Positions 18,874-27,317 of a stretch of 64,000 nt of DNA are shown here, in pieces (positions within the stretch are counted from its first letter, which is position 1; each line of letters begins with the position of its first letter). The DNA is taken from assembly GCF_011393335.1 (NCBI RefSeq), contig NZ_CP049865.1, forward strand, positions 248,001 to 312,000, read 5' to 3'. The position numbers and the translations under genes were made by a program. The notes under the pieces are model-generated. The model had not been told where the DNA came from. It ran no database searches and saw nothing but the letters and a program-made list of their open reading frames with translations. The DNA is from Propioniciclava coleopterorum. Lineage in GTDB: Bacteria > Actinomycetota > Actinomycetes > Propionibacteriales > Propionibacteriaceae.

Positions 18874-18929
18874 CGGGCCACCCGGACCGGGTTCGGTGCG
18901 GTGCGGCGTGCGCTTCGCGGGCGGGACAT
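18870..18929 (-). CDS. 19-codon leader ORF coupled to the MaoC-like gene
   Basis: ATG 18929 opens [19 protein letters not shown] and ends in TGA at 18872-18870, overlapping the GTG of the hydratase gene. It has the best ribosome binding site in the area (AGGAGGCACGC before ATG), while the hydratase GTG has none of its own. The peptide is Arg-rich. It could serve only to bring ribosomes to the hydratase start. No known leader-peptide family is recognised. Confidence 0.4.
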   Translation of the reverse strand: MSRPRSARRTAPNPVRVAR

Positions 18930-18980
18930 GCGTGCCTCCTGGATCTCCGACCACCTCGGCGTGGGCCGGATGCGCTCCAC

Positions 18981-18996
18981 AGTAGATCGATCTACT
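18981..18996. promoter_or_regulatory. LacI-type operator between the acyl-CoA operon and its regulator
   Basis: A perfect 16-bp palindrome, AGTAGATCGATCTACT, with the central CG typical of LacI-family sites. It lies 36 bp before the divergent lacI-type gene and 52 bp before the leader ORF of the acyl-CoA operon. A second copy sits inside the operon at 17264-17275. Autoregulation and operon control by the adjacent regulator are inferred. Confidence 0.75.
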
Positions 18997-19031
18997 ATGG
19001 AGGGGCAAGTAGGTTTCCATGAGGAGGAAAC

Positions 19032-20060
19032 ATGACGCGCGTGACGCTCAACGACGTCAGCCGAGCGGCAGGTGTTTCGCGCGCGACCGCGTCCCTGGTG
19101 GTCCGCGGCAGCGACCGCATCTCCCCGGCCACGACGGCACGGGTGCGCGCGGCCATGGAGCAACTCGGCTACGTGTACGACCGGGGCGCGGCTCAGCTGC
19201 GCGGTGGCCGCACCATGACCGTCGGCGTCATCGTGCCCGAGATCCGCAATCCCTACCTGGCCGACCTCCTCATGACCATCGAGCAGTCGCTGAGCGCCCA
19301 CGGCTACACCTCCCTGATCGCGCACAGCGGCGAGAGCGTGCGGCGGGAGTCGGAGATCCTGGCCACCATGACCGAGCGCCGCGTCGACGGCGTCCTGGTG
19401 CACCCGTCGCGGACGCTGGACGACGCTCCCCTGGACGAGCACACGTCGCGGTTCGACATCCCGGTCGTCACCATGATGCGGCGACTGGAGGACCGGTTCT
19501 CGTCGGTGACCCCCGACAACGAGCGCGCCGGCGTCCTGATGGGCGAGCACCTGCGCACGCTCGGCGTCCGGTCGGTGACGTTCCTGGGCGGCCCCGCGCA
19601 CTCGTCCGGACGCGCCGACCGGATCGCCGGGATGCGCACGTCCCTGGGCGAGAGCATCGCCTTCGAGCACGGCGAGCAGACCACCACGGCGACCACCTAC
19701 TCCGACGCCGGCCGCACGGCGATGGCGCAGATCTTCGAGCGGGGCGAACTCCCCGACGCGGTGGTCGGCTTCAGCGACATCGTGACGATGGGCCTCTACG
19801 CGGAACTCCACCAGCGCGGCCTGCTCCCGGGCCGCGACGTCGCGGTGGCGAGCTTCGACGACATCTCCATGGCGTCGTGGCTCACCCCGCCGCTCACCTC
19901 CATGGCCGCCGGCGCCGACCAGGTCGGCGTCGCCGCGTCCGAGGAGATCCTCGCCGCGATCGAGCAGGGCCCCGCGCACACCCCGACCCGGCGGCTCATC
20001 CCGCCGGAACTGCGCCTGCGGACCTCGACCCTGGGCTGGCGTCCCCGCCCGACCGCCTGA
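19032..20060 (+). CDS. LacI family transcriptional regulator of the acyl-CoA operon
   Basis: A 342-residue regulator. The LacI helix-turn-helix is at residues 4-30 (TLNDVSRAAGVSRATASLVV), followed by the hinge helix near QLRGGRT and a periplasmic-binding-protein-like effector domain (VGVIVPEIRNPYLADLL to the end). AGGAGGAAAC precedes the ATG. It faces the acyl-CoA operon, and two perfect palindromes flank the operon's first and third gaps. LacI regulators usually sense sugars, so control of an acyl-CoA pathway is less usual. The effector is unknown. Confidence 0.93.
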   Translation: MTRVTLNDVSRAAGVSRATASLVVRGSDRISPATTARVRAAMEQLGYVYDRGAAQLRGGRTMTVGVIVPEIRNPYLADLLMTIEQSLSAHGYTSLIAHSGESVRRESEILATMTERRVDGVLVHPSRTLDDAPLDEHTSRFDIPVVTMMRRLEDRFSSVTPDNERAGVLMGEHLRTLGVRSVTFLGGPAHSSGRADRIAGMRTSLGESIAFEHGEQTTTATTYSDAGRTAMAQIFERGELPDAVVGFSDIVTMGLYAELHQRGLLPGRDVAVASFDDISMASWLTPPLTSMAAGADQVGVAASEEILAAIEQGPAHTPTRRLIPPELRLRTSTLGWRPRPTA

Positions 20061-20245
20061 GACGACCGTCGGCGGACCCGCTTCGGCGAGTGGTCGCGGC
20101 GCGCTCGAAGGCCCCTGCCAGAATCCGATGGGGTGCCACGGGGTGCGCCAACTCCCGGTCAGCGTCAGACTGGCTCATCCTCCGGATGCGCCCGAGAACG
20201 ATCGCGAAGGTGTCACACTCAGGGCAACGATCCCAGGGGGGTGCC

Positions 20246-20791
20246 ATGAAGGACGAACCGCAGGAAGTACCCTTCCTGGAGGTGCGAGGCAAGGTGCCCT
20301 GCCCCGACAACCCCGACCTGGAACTCCAGAGCGGCGGCTGGCGCAACCACGGACGGTTCGATTCGCTCGCCTACGACCTGGTGATCGTGGACAGGGACCA
20401 GCCGGTCCACCCCTCAGGCGACGGGGACGAAGCCGGGGCCACGGTCGCGTCGGCTGAGGGCGGCGAGGCCGCGAAGGACCTCGTTACCGCCGGTCTCGTC
20501 GTTATCGGGCTGGGCACCGCGTGGGCTGTGGGGAGATACGGGCCGTCGGCGATCGCCTGGGCCCAACGCGAAGTGCTCCCCCGCGCCCAGGACCTCTGGA
20601 CGAACGCGTGCAGCGTGCAGCCCTTCCGTCGCTGGTCAACGCTGGGCCGCCGCCAAGCCCTGCCCCTGCAGTTGGAGCCCGGTCTGACCAGCCCCGAGCC
20701 CCTGCCGTGGGCGGCCATCGAGCCGGAGTTGGAACCCGCCAGTGACCCGAACCCGCCCAACCCGGAGGCTGGTCCGCAGCCCGCCCCGTGA
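20246..20791 (+). CDS. hypothetical single-pass membrane protein
   Basis: A 181-residue protein that I do not recognise. The N-terminal ~45 residues include KVPCPDNPDLELQSGGWRNH. One hydrophobic segment at about 76-92 (DLVTAGLVVIGLGTAWAVG) is followed by a tail rich in Pro and Glu (EPLPWAAIEPELEPASDPNP). Start ATG 20246 follows AGGGGGGTGCC. The codon use is less extreme than that of the neighbours, and the gene lies alone between a LacI regulator and a tRNA. That could reflect recent acquisition, which is only a suggestion. Confidence 0.6.
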   Translation: MKDEPQEVPFLEVRGKVPCPDNPDLELQSGGWRNHGRFDSLAYDLVIVDRDQPVHPSGDGDEAGATVASAEGGEAAKDLVTAGLVVIGLGTAWAVGRYGPSAIAWAQREVLPRAQDLWTNACSVQPFRRWSTLGRRQALPLQLEPGLTSPEPLPWAAIEPELEPASDPNPPNPEAGPQPAP

Positions 20792-20851
20792 TGAAGGCGA
20801 AGACTTCTCCGCAGGTCGTTCGTGGCGCGAGGCCACATGCCCTAGACACGG

Positions 20852-20924
20852 TCGGGGCGACAGGACTCGAACCTGCGATCTCCTGCTCCCAAAGCAGGCG
20901 CGCTAGCCACTACGCTACGCCCCG
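20852..20924 (-). tRNA. tRNA-Pro (anticodon TGG)
   Basis: A 73-nt cloverleaf on the minus strand. The acceptor arms CGGGGCG and CGCCCCG pair, with A as discriminator. The anticodon stem is CCTGC/GCAGG and the loop reads TT-TGG-GA. The T arm has GGTTCGAGTCC. CCA is not encoded. Confidence 0.95.
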
Positions 20925-21027
20925 GTTGACGACGTCACTCTACGGGCACGGCGACCCTGGCCCCTAACCGGGGCTCCCCCGCGCGTCGCCGGCACCCTCC
21001 GTTCCCTCGCCCATGCCCCGACCCAGA

Positions 21028-21050
21028 ACGATGAAGCACGGCTTCATCGT
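21028..21050. promoter_or_regulatory. ATGAAGC inverted repeat, possible operator
   Basis: A perfect 10-bp inverted repeat (ACGATGAAGC and GCTTCATCGT) with an ACG spacer. Two further half-sites, GATGAAG at 21051 and CTTCATCG nearby at about 21073, lie between it and the small gene at 21127. The arrangement looks like a cluster of protein-binding half-sites. No regulator can be named. Confidence 0.4.
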
Positions 21051-21126
21051 GATGAAGTAATCCCCGCTTGTCCTTCATCGTCTCCGGGGTCACCGTGGAG
21101 ATGTCGAAGGAGTGAAAGGGGTCGAC

Positions 21127-21363
21127 ATGCCTGGTATCGAAGTCGTGCTCGCGGCGCTGGTGGTCATCGCGGTGATCGGGCAGTTGGAGCGCACCGAGCG
21201 CCGGATGCGGGCCCTGCCGCGGGCGCCCCTGGGCGCCGACGAGGACTCCTTGGCCATCGCCGAGTACCGGCGCGAACTCCGCGAACTGCGCGAGGTCGCA
21301 CAACGCGCGGATCAGAGGGCCCGCACGGGCGAGCGCTTCAACGCCGCGCTGCGGCACCTATGA
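21127..21363 (+). CDS. hypothetical small membrane protein
   Basis: A 78-residue protein with one N-terminal hydrophobic segment (GIEVVLAALVVIAVIG) followed by a charged, probably coiled-coil helix rich in Arg and Glu (YRRELRELREVAQRADQRAR). It starts at ATG 21127 with GAAAGGGG upstream; a GTG 15 bases earlier is badly spaced. The stop is 7 nt before the LysR gene, and the -10 box of that gene overlaps it. No function assigned. Confidence 0.6.
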   Translation: MPGIEVVLAALVVIAVIGQLERTERRMRALPRAPLGADEDSLAIAEYRRELRELREVAQRADQRARTGERFNAALRHL

Positions 21364-21364
21364 T
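21359..21364 (+). promoter_or_regulatory. -10 box for the LysR gene (leaderless)
   Basis: TATGAT overlaps the stop codon of the preceding small gene and lies six bases before the LysR ATG. There is no Shine-Dalgarno sequence. Confidence 0.45.
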
Positions 21365-21370
21365 CCGCCC

Positions 21371-22261
21371 ATGATCGACGTGTCCCGGTTGCGCGTGTTC
21401 CGCGCCGTGGTGGCGGCGGGCTCGATCCAGGCCGCCGCCGCCAGCCTCGGTTACACCCCGTCCGCGGTGAGCCAGCAGGTCGCGGCCCTCAGCCGCGAGA
21501 CCGGCCTCCCCCTCCTGCAGCGTGTCGGGCGGGGCGTCGAGCCCACCGCGGCCGGACTGCACCTCGCGGAGGCGTCCGCGCCGCTGTTCGCCGAACTGGC
21601 CGAGGTCGAGTCCGCCGCCGAGGACCTGCGCACCGGGCGCGTCGGCTCGCTCAGCATGGCCTACTTCACGAGCGCGGCGATGGCGTGGATCCCCGGCGTG
21701 GTCGCCGACGTGCTGGCCCATCACCCCGACCTGCGGCTGGACCTGCGCGTCCTGGAGTTGCCCACCGGCGAGGACGATCACGTCGATGTCGAAGTGCTCG
21801 TCTCCGACGGCGCCCTCGATCCCGCGCCGGGATTCCGCGCGGTCCCGCTGCTCACCGAGCCCTACGTCGTCGTGCTCCCCCGGACGCACCGGCTGGCCGG
21901 GAGCGATCAGGTGGAGGTCGCGGAACTGGCGGGCGAGCGCTGGATCGCGCACGACTCCGCCGACTCCTGGTGCCGACGCCTGACCGAGCGGGCCTGCGTG
22001 TCGGCGGGCTTCGTCCCGCAGTACTCGGTGTACACCCACGGCCACACCACGGCGATCGCCTTCGTCGCGGCGGGGATCGGGGTCGCGGCCATGCCGCTGC
22101 TGTGCGTCCGCGAACTGCCTCCGGACGCCGTCGCGGTGCCGCTGATCCATCCCACGCCCGAGCGCACGATCCACCTGATGGTGCGCCGCTCGGTCGAGCA
22201 CACCGCTCCGGTCCGGCGCGCCCTGGCCGGGCTGGTCGCCGCGGCCGCCGCCCACCCCTGA
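21371..22261 (+). CDS. LysR family transcriptional regulator
   Basis: A 296-residue regulator. The winged helix is at residues 1-60 (LRVFRAVVAAGSIQAAAASL and SAVSQQVAALSRETG), followed by the co-inducer-binding domain (GSLSMAYFTSAAMAWIPGVV onwards). LysR regulators usually control a divergent neighbour, but upstream here is only a small same-strand gene. The convergent secreted hydrolase downstream is not an obvious target. The target and effector are unknown. Confidence 0.92.
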   Translation: MIDVSRLRVFRAVVAAGSIQAAAASLGYTPSAVSQQVAALSRETGLPLLQRVGRGVEPTAAGLHLAEASAPLFAELAEVESAAEDLRTGRVGSLSMAYFTSAAMAWIPGVVADVLAHHPDLRLDLRVLELPTGEDDHVDVEVLVSDGALDPAPGFRAVPLLTEPYVVVLPRTHRLAGSDQVEVAELAGERWIAHDSADSWCRRLTERACVSAGFVPQYSVYTHGHTTAIAFVAAGIGVAAMPLLCVRELPPDAVAVPLIHPTPERTIHLMVRRSVEHTAPVRRALAGLVAAAAAHP

Positions 22262-22268
22262 GCGCGCT

Positions 22269-22298
22269 GCGGGCGGCCGGGGATGCCCGACCGCCCGC
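22269..22298. terminator. bidirectional terminator between LysR and hydrolase genes
   Basis: GCGGGCGGCCGGG pairs with CCCGACCGCCCGC around a GATG loop, with one mismatch. It lies between convergent genes. Confidence 0.7.
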
Positions 22299-22304
22299 GA
22301 CGGA

Positions 22305-23825
22305 TCAGCGGACGCCGATACGGTCCATCACCACTTCGGCGCGCTCCGCGAAGGTGGCGTGGCCCGACTTCGTGAGGTAACCCGCCTGCCGCAACTTGTT
22401 GTCGTGCGCCCGCATCTGGGCGAGGTACTGCGACCGGTTGCGCCAGTTCCGCTCGAACTCGGCCTTCGAGATCGGATGGGCGACGCCGTTCATGTCGAAG
22501 GGACGCGCGAACCCGAGGAACTGCGCCAGCGGCAGCTCCATCAGCCCGTAGCGCAGGCCCCCGAGCACGTTGCCGTGGTCGTCGCGGACCAGGGCGCCGG
22601 CGGCGTCCCGCTGGAACCACTTCGAGGCGGGGAGTTCCTTGCCGGAGCGGTGGTTGTCGATCAGCGCCTGGGTGGCGGCGATCATGGCCGGCTCCATCGG
22701 GTACGGCGTGTAGACCGTCGGGAAGACCCGCTCGGGCCGCCCCGCCTTGCGGAGTTCGGCGTTGTCGGGGACGACGGGCGACATCGAGTAGGTGTGGCCC
22801 GTGCCCGAGACCTGCCAGACGCGGGTCTGGTCGTCCAGGGGACGCGGCATGGTCGCCTCGCGCTGGAACAGGGCGGTGTCGGACTCGGAGTCGACGAAGA
22901 TCCACGGCACGTCGATGTCGACGGGCACGGACGCCGCGGGCGCGCCCTGTCCGGTCGGCTCGCCGTCCCGGATCGCGCGCTCGTTCCAGTTGCCCGCCGC
23001 GGTGAGGTAGCCGTCGAAGACGTGCTGACCGGCGTGCGCCGCGGTCACCGGGTTGTGGAAGTGGTTGACGTAGGTGTTGAGGTAGAGCCCCGACTGCGAC
23101 TGGCCGATGAGGAACACGCCGGTGGGCTTGATGCCGCCGAGGATCTGCCGGCCGGCCTGCGGATCGCGCACCGCGTTCCCCACCTGGGTGAGGATGTCCC
23201 ACACCAGCCCGGTCTCGGTGCAGGGCACGTCGTCGCCGGCCGCGGTGAACGTGTACGCGCAGGCCGCGGTCAGCGGCTCGTCGTACCAGCTCACCGGCGC
23301 GTAGCGCTGCGGGTCGAAGGTGTGGAGGGCGTCGACGTTGACGGGCTTGCTGGTGACGCCGATGTAGGTGTGGCCCTGCTCCAGGACGTCGGTCCACAAC
23401 CGCCGCCACATGTCCTCGATGTCGTAGCCGTTGGACGCGTTGTAGATGTCGACCAGGACGGTGCCGGACGCCTTCTGCGCCCGCGCCGGGTGCCGGACGA
23501 GGATGCGGTTCGTGTAGGGCACCGCGGTCCGGTGCACCGCGAGGGTGCCGTCGGCCCGCGTGTAGACGTTGGCGTGCCCGGTGAGGAAGAACTCCTCCTC
23601 CACGAAGCCGTGGGCGGCCAGGTCGACGGGCACCCGGTGGTGATCGGCCGCGTTGAACGGGTAGGAGCCGCCCTCGCGCGGCACGTGGGTCACCGCGGGG
23701 ACGGCCGTCATCGTGTCGGCTGCGTCGCCCCACGCGGGGCCGGCGGCCGCGGCCGTCGGCGTCATGGTGGCGAGCAGTCCGGCCATTCCGAAGCCGACCA
23801 GCGCGCGTCGTACGGATGTTCGCAT
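22305..23825 (-). CDS. secreted alpha/beta hydrolase domain protein
   Basis: A 506-residue exported protein with a Sec signal peptide (basic MRTSVRRAL, hydrophobic VGFGMAGLLATM, cleavage near AAAAGPA at about 28). The mature part matches large alpha/beta hydrolases of the Abhydrolase_10 type. The nucleophile elbow is GQSQSGLYLNT (about residue 248). Possible acid and histidine residues lie in WIFVDSESD and SGTGHTYSM. Two cysteines (AACAYTF, DVPCTE) could form a disulfide outside the cell. GGAGCATGCAAC precedes ATG 23825. An esterase-like activity is likely; the substrate is unknown. Confidence 0.8.
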   Translation of the reverse strand: MRTSVRRALVGFGMAGLLATMTPTAAAAGPAWGDAADTMTAVPAVTHVPREGGSYPFNAADHHRVPVDLAAHGFVEEEFFLTGHANVYTRADGTLAVHRTAVPYTNRILVRHPARAQKASGTVLVDIYNASNGYDIEDMWRRLWTDVLEQGHTYIGVTSKPVNVDALHTFDPQRYAPVSWYDEPLTAACAYTFTAAGDDVPCTETGLVWDILTQVGNAVRDPQAGRQILGGIKPTGVFLIGQSQSGLYLNTYVNHFHNPVTAAHAGQHVFDGYLTAAGNWNERAIRDGEPTGQGAPAASVPVDIDVPWIFVDSESDTALFQREATMPRPLDDQTRVWQVSGTGHTYSMSPVVPDNAELRKAGRPERVFPTVYTPYPMEPAMIAATQALIDNHRSGKELPASKWFQRDAAGALVRDDHGNVLGGLRYGLMELPLAQFLGFARPFDMNGVAHPISKAEFERNWRNRSQYLAQMRAHDNKLRQAGYLTKSGHATFAERAEVVMDRIGVR

Positions 23826-23947
23826 GTTGCATGCTCCCTTGCATACTCAGTGGACAGGTCGCACAAATCTCCCGGGATTCCACCGTGATTGCACACCGTT
23901 GCCACCTATTGCCAGAGCGGTGCAAGCCGTGCCGGAGCCGCGGCCCC

Positions 23948-24833
23948 CTACCTGCGCAGGGCGCGGGGCGCGTCCCCGGGGACGGTCGCGCGCAGCCGGT
24001 GGAGCCTGTCGGTGGCGGCCACGTAGACGTCGCGCCGGTCGGGGCCGCCGAAGCACAGGTTGGCGACCCGTGCCGGGAAGTCGAGGTGCGCCAACTCCTC
24101 CCCCTCCGCCGAGAGCACCGTGACCCCGGCCCCGTGCGAGGTCCAGACGGCGCCGTCGGCGTCCACCCGCAGCCCGTCGGCGAACCCGCGTCGCGTCGTG
24201 AAGAAGATCCGCCCCTCCCCCACGCGGGAGCCGGCCACCGGGAAAGGCGTGGATGCGCCCCTGCCCGTCGGGGACGCCGGGCTGGTCGGGGCCGGTGTCG
24301 GTGACGTACAGCGTGGCACCATCGGGCGAGAACGCCAGCCCGTTGGGCGCGACCAGGTCGGTGACGACCGGCGCGAGGCTGCCGTCGGCGGGATCGAAGC
24401 GGAACACGTGGCACGCGCCGTACTCCCGGACGCCGGGGTGGCCCTCCTCGGGCACCTCGATCCCGTAGGCGGGGTCGGTGAACCACAGGGCGCCGTCGGG
24501 GCCCACGACGACGTCGTTGGGCGAGTTGAGCCGCGCGGCCCCGTAGCGGTCCACGAGCGGCCGGGTCGTGCCGTCGGGCAGGAGTTCCTCCACGGCGCGC
24601 CGCCCGTGCGAGCACTGGATCACCCGGCCCGAGGAGGTCACGGTCCGCCCGTTGCTGAAGTCGACGCCGGGGACCGCCACCTCGAACCCGTCGCCCCCGG
24701 CGTACCGCAGCACGCGGTCGTTGGGGATGTCGCTGACCAGGAGAACGCCGTCGACCCACGCGGGGCCCTCGAGCCAGCGCGCGCCGCCGGCCAGGTCCGT
24801 GATCCCCGCCGCGGCGTCCCACACCTCGACCAT
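23948..24833 (-). pseudogene. SMP-30/gluconolactonase family protein, one frameshift
   Basis: A six-bladed beta-propeller lactonase of about 295 residues split by one base. The first frame runs from ATG 24833 (MVEVWDAAAGITDLAGGARW, with GGAGGG upstream) through LEGPAWVDGVLLVSDIPNDR, NSPNDVVVGPDGALWFTDPA and LAFSPDGATLYVTDT. These contain the glutamate, asparagine and aspartate metal ligands of the family. Near 24243-24245 the frame changes (an extra A in AAA on the plus strand), and the rest continues as GSRVGEGRIFF, FADGLRVDADGAVWTSHG to DAPRALRR. Removing one base restores a normal protein. This is recent inactivation or a base-call error. Family members open sugar or other lactones. Confidence 0.75.
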
Positions 24834-24977
24834 CGCCGGCTCCCTCCGCTCGGCCCGCGACCGGCGGGCGTCCTGGCCGAGACGATACGCCCCGGCGGGA
24901 GTCCCATCAGGCCACGGCACCACGGTGGGAGCGGAGAGGCGGTCAAGCGCGGCTGTGGGTCGGGACCTCCACGACGC

Positions 24978-26405
24978 TCAGCGCTCGGACCACACCAGCC
25001 ACGCCAGCCCGTCGTGCGTGGGGTGCATCCCGTCGGCGTAGTCGGCGGCCAGCAGCGCGGCCGCCTTGTCGGCCGCCTCGACCGCCGCGGTGCGCAGGTC
25101 GGCCCCCTCGGGGACCGCCCGCAGCAGCGCGACCGACAGCCCGGCCTCCGCCGCGCCCAGCCCGATCGGCTGGCCGGGCAGCCCCGCGCCCAGCTTCCGG
25201 ATCACCGCCCGGACGCCGTCGGCGTGCGCGTCGGGGTCCTGCCGGATCAGCGCCGCCTCCCAGCGCTCCTCGGCGGTCGAGGCGCGCTCCAGCACCAGGC
25301 TGAGGTCGAGCGGCGGGATGCCGAGTCGGAGCGCCCCGAGCCACGCCCACGACGCGATCAGCCCGTCGCCCAGCCCGAAGCGGCGGCCCAGCAGCGCGTC
25401 CATCGCAGCGGCGCCCAGCGCCTCGTCGTGGGTCTCGACGGCGATCGTGGTGGCCAGCAGCGGGCCGAACTGGTCCTCGCGCGCCAGCCAGTCCTCGCGC
25501 TCGAGCCAGTCCAGGGCTGCGCCGGGGTCGGCGACGGCGCGGCGCGACAGCGCTGCCGCCACGACGGCGGCCGCCGCCGTCGGGAGCCCGGCGGGGCGGC
25601 GGCGCAGCAGCCCGGCCGACACCTCGGCGGCCAGGGCGTCCAGGGCGGGGGTGAAGGTGGGACGCAGCCGCGTCACCCCGCGCGGCCCGTGCACCGCGAG
25701 CTCCCGGTGGCCGGGCGAGCCCGTGAGGATGCCGGCCACGTCGTCGCCGACGAGCCGGACGCCGGGGCCGGGCACCAGCGCCTGATCGGGGGTCTCGAAG
25801 CGGATCTCGTCGCCGGGCCGGGCGACGAGATCGGGGATCCAGGCGGGCATCGCGGCGCGGGCGGCGTCCACGTCGGGGATCGACCCGAACTCCAGCCGGG
25901 TGCTGTGCCGCCCGTGGCCGCGCAGCGCCCCGGCGGGGTTGGCCAGGAAGAAGGCGGCCATGCCCGGCTCCAGGGCGTCGGCGCGGCGTCCGGCCGGCAC
26001 GAACGACGGCGTCGGGACGCAGGCGCGCAGGAAGCCCTGGCGCAGCCGCAGGAGCAGGGCGTCGCCGTCCCCGGCCTCGGGCGCGACGACGACGAACCCG
26101 TCGGTCTCGGCGGTCCAGGACCAGCCGACCCAGCCCGGCTCGACCCGCACGACCATGCCCAGGGGCGGCAGCGCCGCCTCGTCGGGTCCGCCGTTGTCCA
26201 GCACGAGTTCGCTGACCCAGACGTCGCCCAGTTCGCGCTGCGCCAGGCGGACGCCGATCTCCCCCACCGTCACGGCGAGGCCGTCCTCGTCGGACGCGGC
26301 CCCCTCGGGCAGGCCGAAGACGAACTCGGCGACGCCGGCGCCGCCCCGGCGGACCAGCAGCCCGCGGCCGCCGCCGGTGACGGCGTAGGTGAACCCGCCC
26401 GTCAC
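24978..26405 (-). CDS. hypothetical protein coupled to nei
   Basis: A 475-residue soluble protein that I do not recognise. It starts at GTG overlapping the nei stop (GTGA). The N-terminal ~230 residues look all-beta, with alternating Gly and Val and many Trp (VEPGWVGWSWTAETDGFVVV). The C-terminal half is helical and Ala/Leu-rich (ALDWLEREDWLAREDQFGPL, MDALLGRRFGLGDGLIASWA). It has no signal peptide, membrane segment or cysteine pair. The overlap implies co-translation with a DNA repair glycosylase, but nothing in the sequence shows a repair role. Confidence 0.75.
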   Translation of the reverse strand: MTGGFTYAVTGGGRGLLVRRGGAGVAEFVFGLPEGAASDEDGLAVTVGEIGVRLAQRELGDVWVSELVLDNGGPDEAALPPLGMVVRVEPGWVGWSWTAETDGFVVVAPEAGDGDALLLRLRQGFLRACVPTPSFVPAGRRADALEPGMAAFFLANPAGALRGHGRHSTRLEFGSIPDVDAARAAMPAWIPDLVARPGDEIRFETPDQALVPGPGVRLVGDDVAGILTGSPGHRELAVHGPRGVTRLRPTFTPALDALAAEVSAGLLRRRPAGLPTAAAAVVAAALSRRAVADPGAALDWLEREDWLAREDQFGPLLATTIAVETHDEALGAAAMDALLGRRFGLGDGLIASWAWLGALRLGIPPLDLSLVLERASTAEERWEAALIRQDPDAHADGVRAVIRKLGAGLPGQPIGLGAAEAGLSVALLRAVPEGADLRTAAVEAADKAAALLAADYADGMHPTHDGLAWLVWSER

Positions 26406-27259
26406 GCGATGGCCTCCGGCAGCCCGCCGATCGCGGTCGGGACGCCGCGGGCGCCGGCCGGCTGGCAGGTCGGGCACCAGTAGAGGTGGCGGCCGGCCAG
26501 GGCCGTGGTCGCGACCGGGGTCCCGCAGACGTAACAGGGCAGGCCCGCGCGCCGGTAGACGTACACCTCCCCGCCGTGCCGGTCGACCCGGGGGTCGCGG
26601 CCCATCGCCTCGGGGGTGTGGTCGCCGGCGACCGTGTCGATCCTCCCCACCTCGACCGCCGCACGCATCAGGATCACGAGGTCGTCCCACACCGCGTCGA
26701 ACACGGACCGGGACAGGCGTTGAGCGGGCAGCATGGGGTCGATGGCGTGCCGGAACAGCACCTCGGCGCGGAAGATGTTCCCCACCCCCGCGAAGACGCT
26801 CTGGTCCATCAGCAGCGCCGCGAACGGCTTGCGGCTGCGCGACACCTTCGCCCAGGCGCGCTCCGGGTCGGCGTCGCCCCGGATCGGATCCGGGCCCGAG
26901 TTGGCGACCACGGCGGCCCGCTCGACCGGGGTGATGAGCCGGCACCACTGCGGACCGCGCAGGTCCGCGGCGCTCGCGCCGTCGGTGAGTCGCAGCCGCA
27001 GGGTCGCGGGATTCGGCGCGGGGAAACTCTGGTTGAACTGGAACTTCCCGATCAGCCCCAGGTGCACCCAGACCGTGCCGGGATCGAAGTCGATGAGCAG
27101 GTGCTTGCCGACCGCGTCGGCACCGACCAGGGAGCCGCCGTCGAGTTGCGCGGCCGAGTCGGCGAACCGCCCCTGCGGGCTGGCCACGGTGAGCGGGCGC
27201 TCCCCGAAGGTGCGTGTGAGCTCGCGGGCGAGCCGGTGGGTCACGTGGCCTTCGGGCAT
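26402..27259 (-). CDS. nei: endonuclease VIII-type DNA glycosylase/AP lyase
   Basis: A 285-residue Fpg/Nei-family base-excision repair enzyme that removes oxidised bases and nicks the DNA. The catalytic start MPEG is intact: Pro2 becomes the Schiff-base residue after Met removal, and Glu3 is the general acid. The helix-two-turn-helix region has DQSVFAGVGNIFRAEVLF. The zinc finger ligands are CYVC and CPTC in the last 45 residues. The sequence fits Nei better than MutM. AGGAGGAGG lies before the ATG. A 475-residue unknown gene overlaps its stop. Confidence 0.92.
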   Translation of the reverse strand: MPEGHVTHRLARELTRTFGERPLTVASPQGRFADSAAQLDGGSLVGADAVGKHLLIDFDPGTVWVHLGLIGKFQFNQSFPAPNPATLRLRLTDGASAADLRGPQWCRLITPVERAAVVANSGPDPIRGDADPERAWAKVSRSRKPFAALLMDQSVFAGVGNIFRAEVLFRHAIDPMLPAQRLSRSVFDAVWDDLVILMRAAVEVGRIDTVAGDHTPEAMGRDPRVDRHGGEVYVYRRAGLPCYVCGTPVATTALAGRHLYWCPTCQPAGARGVPTAIGGLPEAIA

Positions 27260-27304
27260 GGGTCCTCCTCCTGGGCAGTGGGGGCCGATTCTAGTCGCCG
27301 CCGC

Positions 27305-27310
27305 TATGAT
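27305..27310 (+). promoter_or_regulatory. -10 box for the three-gene membrane protein operon
   Basis: TATGAT lies seven bases before the GTG at 27318, with no Shine-Dalgarno sequence. This supports a leaderless transcript and the GTG start over the ATG that lies inside the box itself. Confidence 0.55.
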
Positions 27311-27317
27311 CGCGGGC

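Noticed and set aside
18451-19020. Longer 189-residue form of the MaoC-like protein
   Set aside because: The extension would span the operator palindrome, has no homology, and the GTG at 18873 is coupled to a leader ORF.
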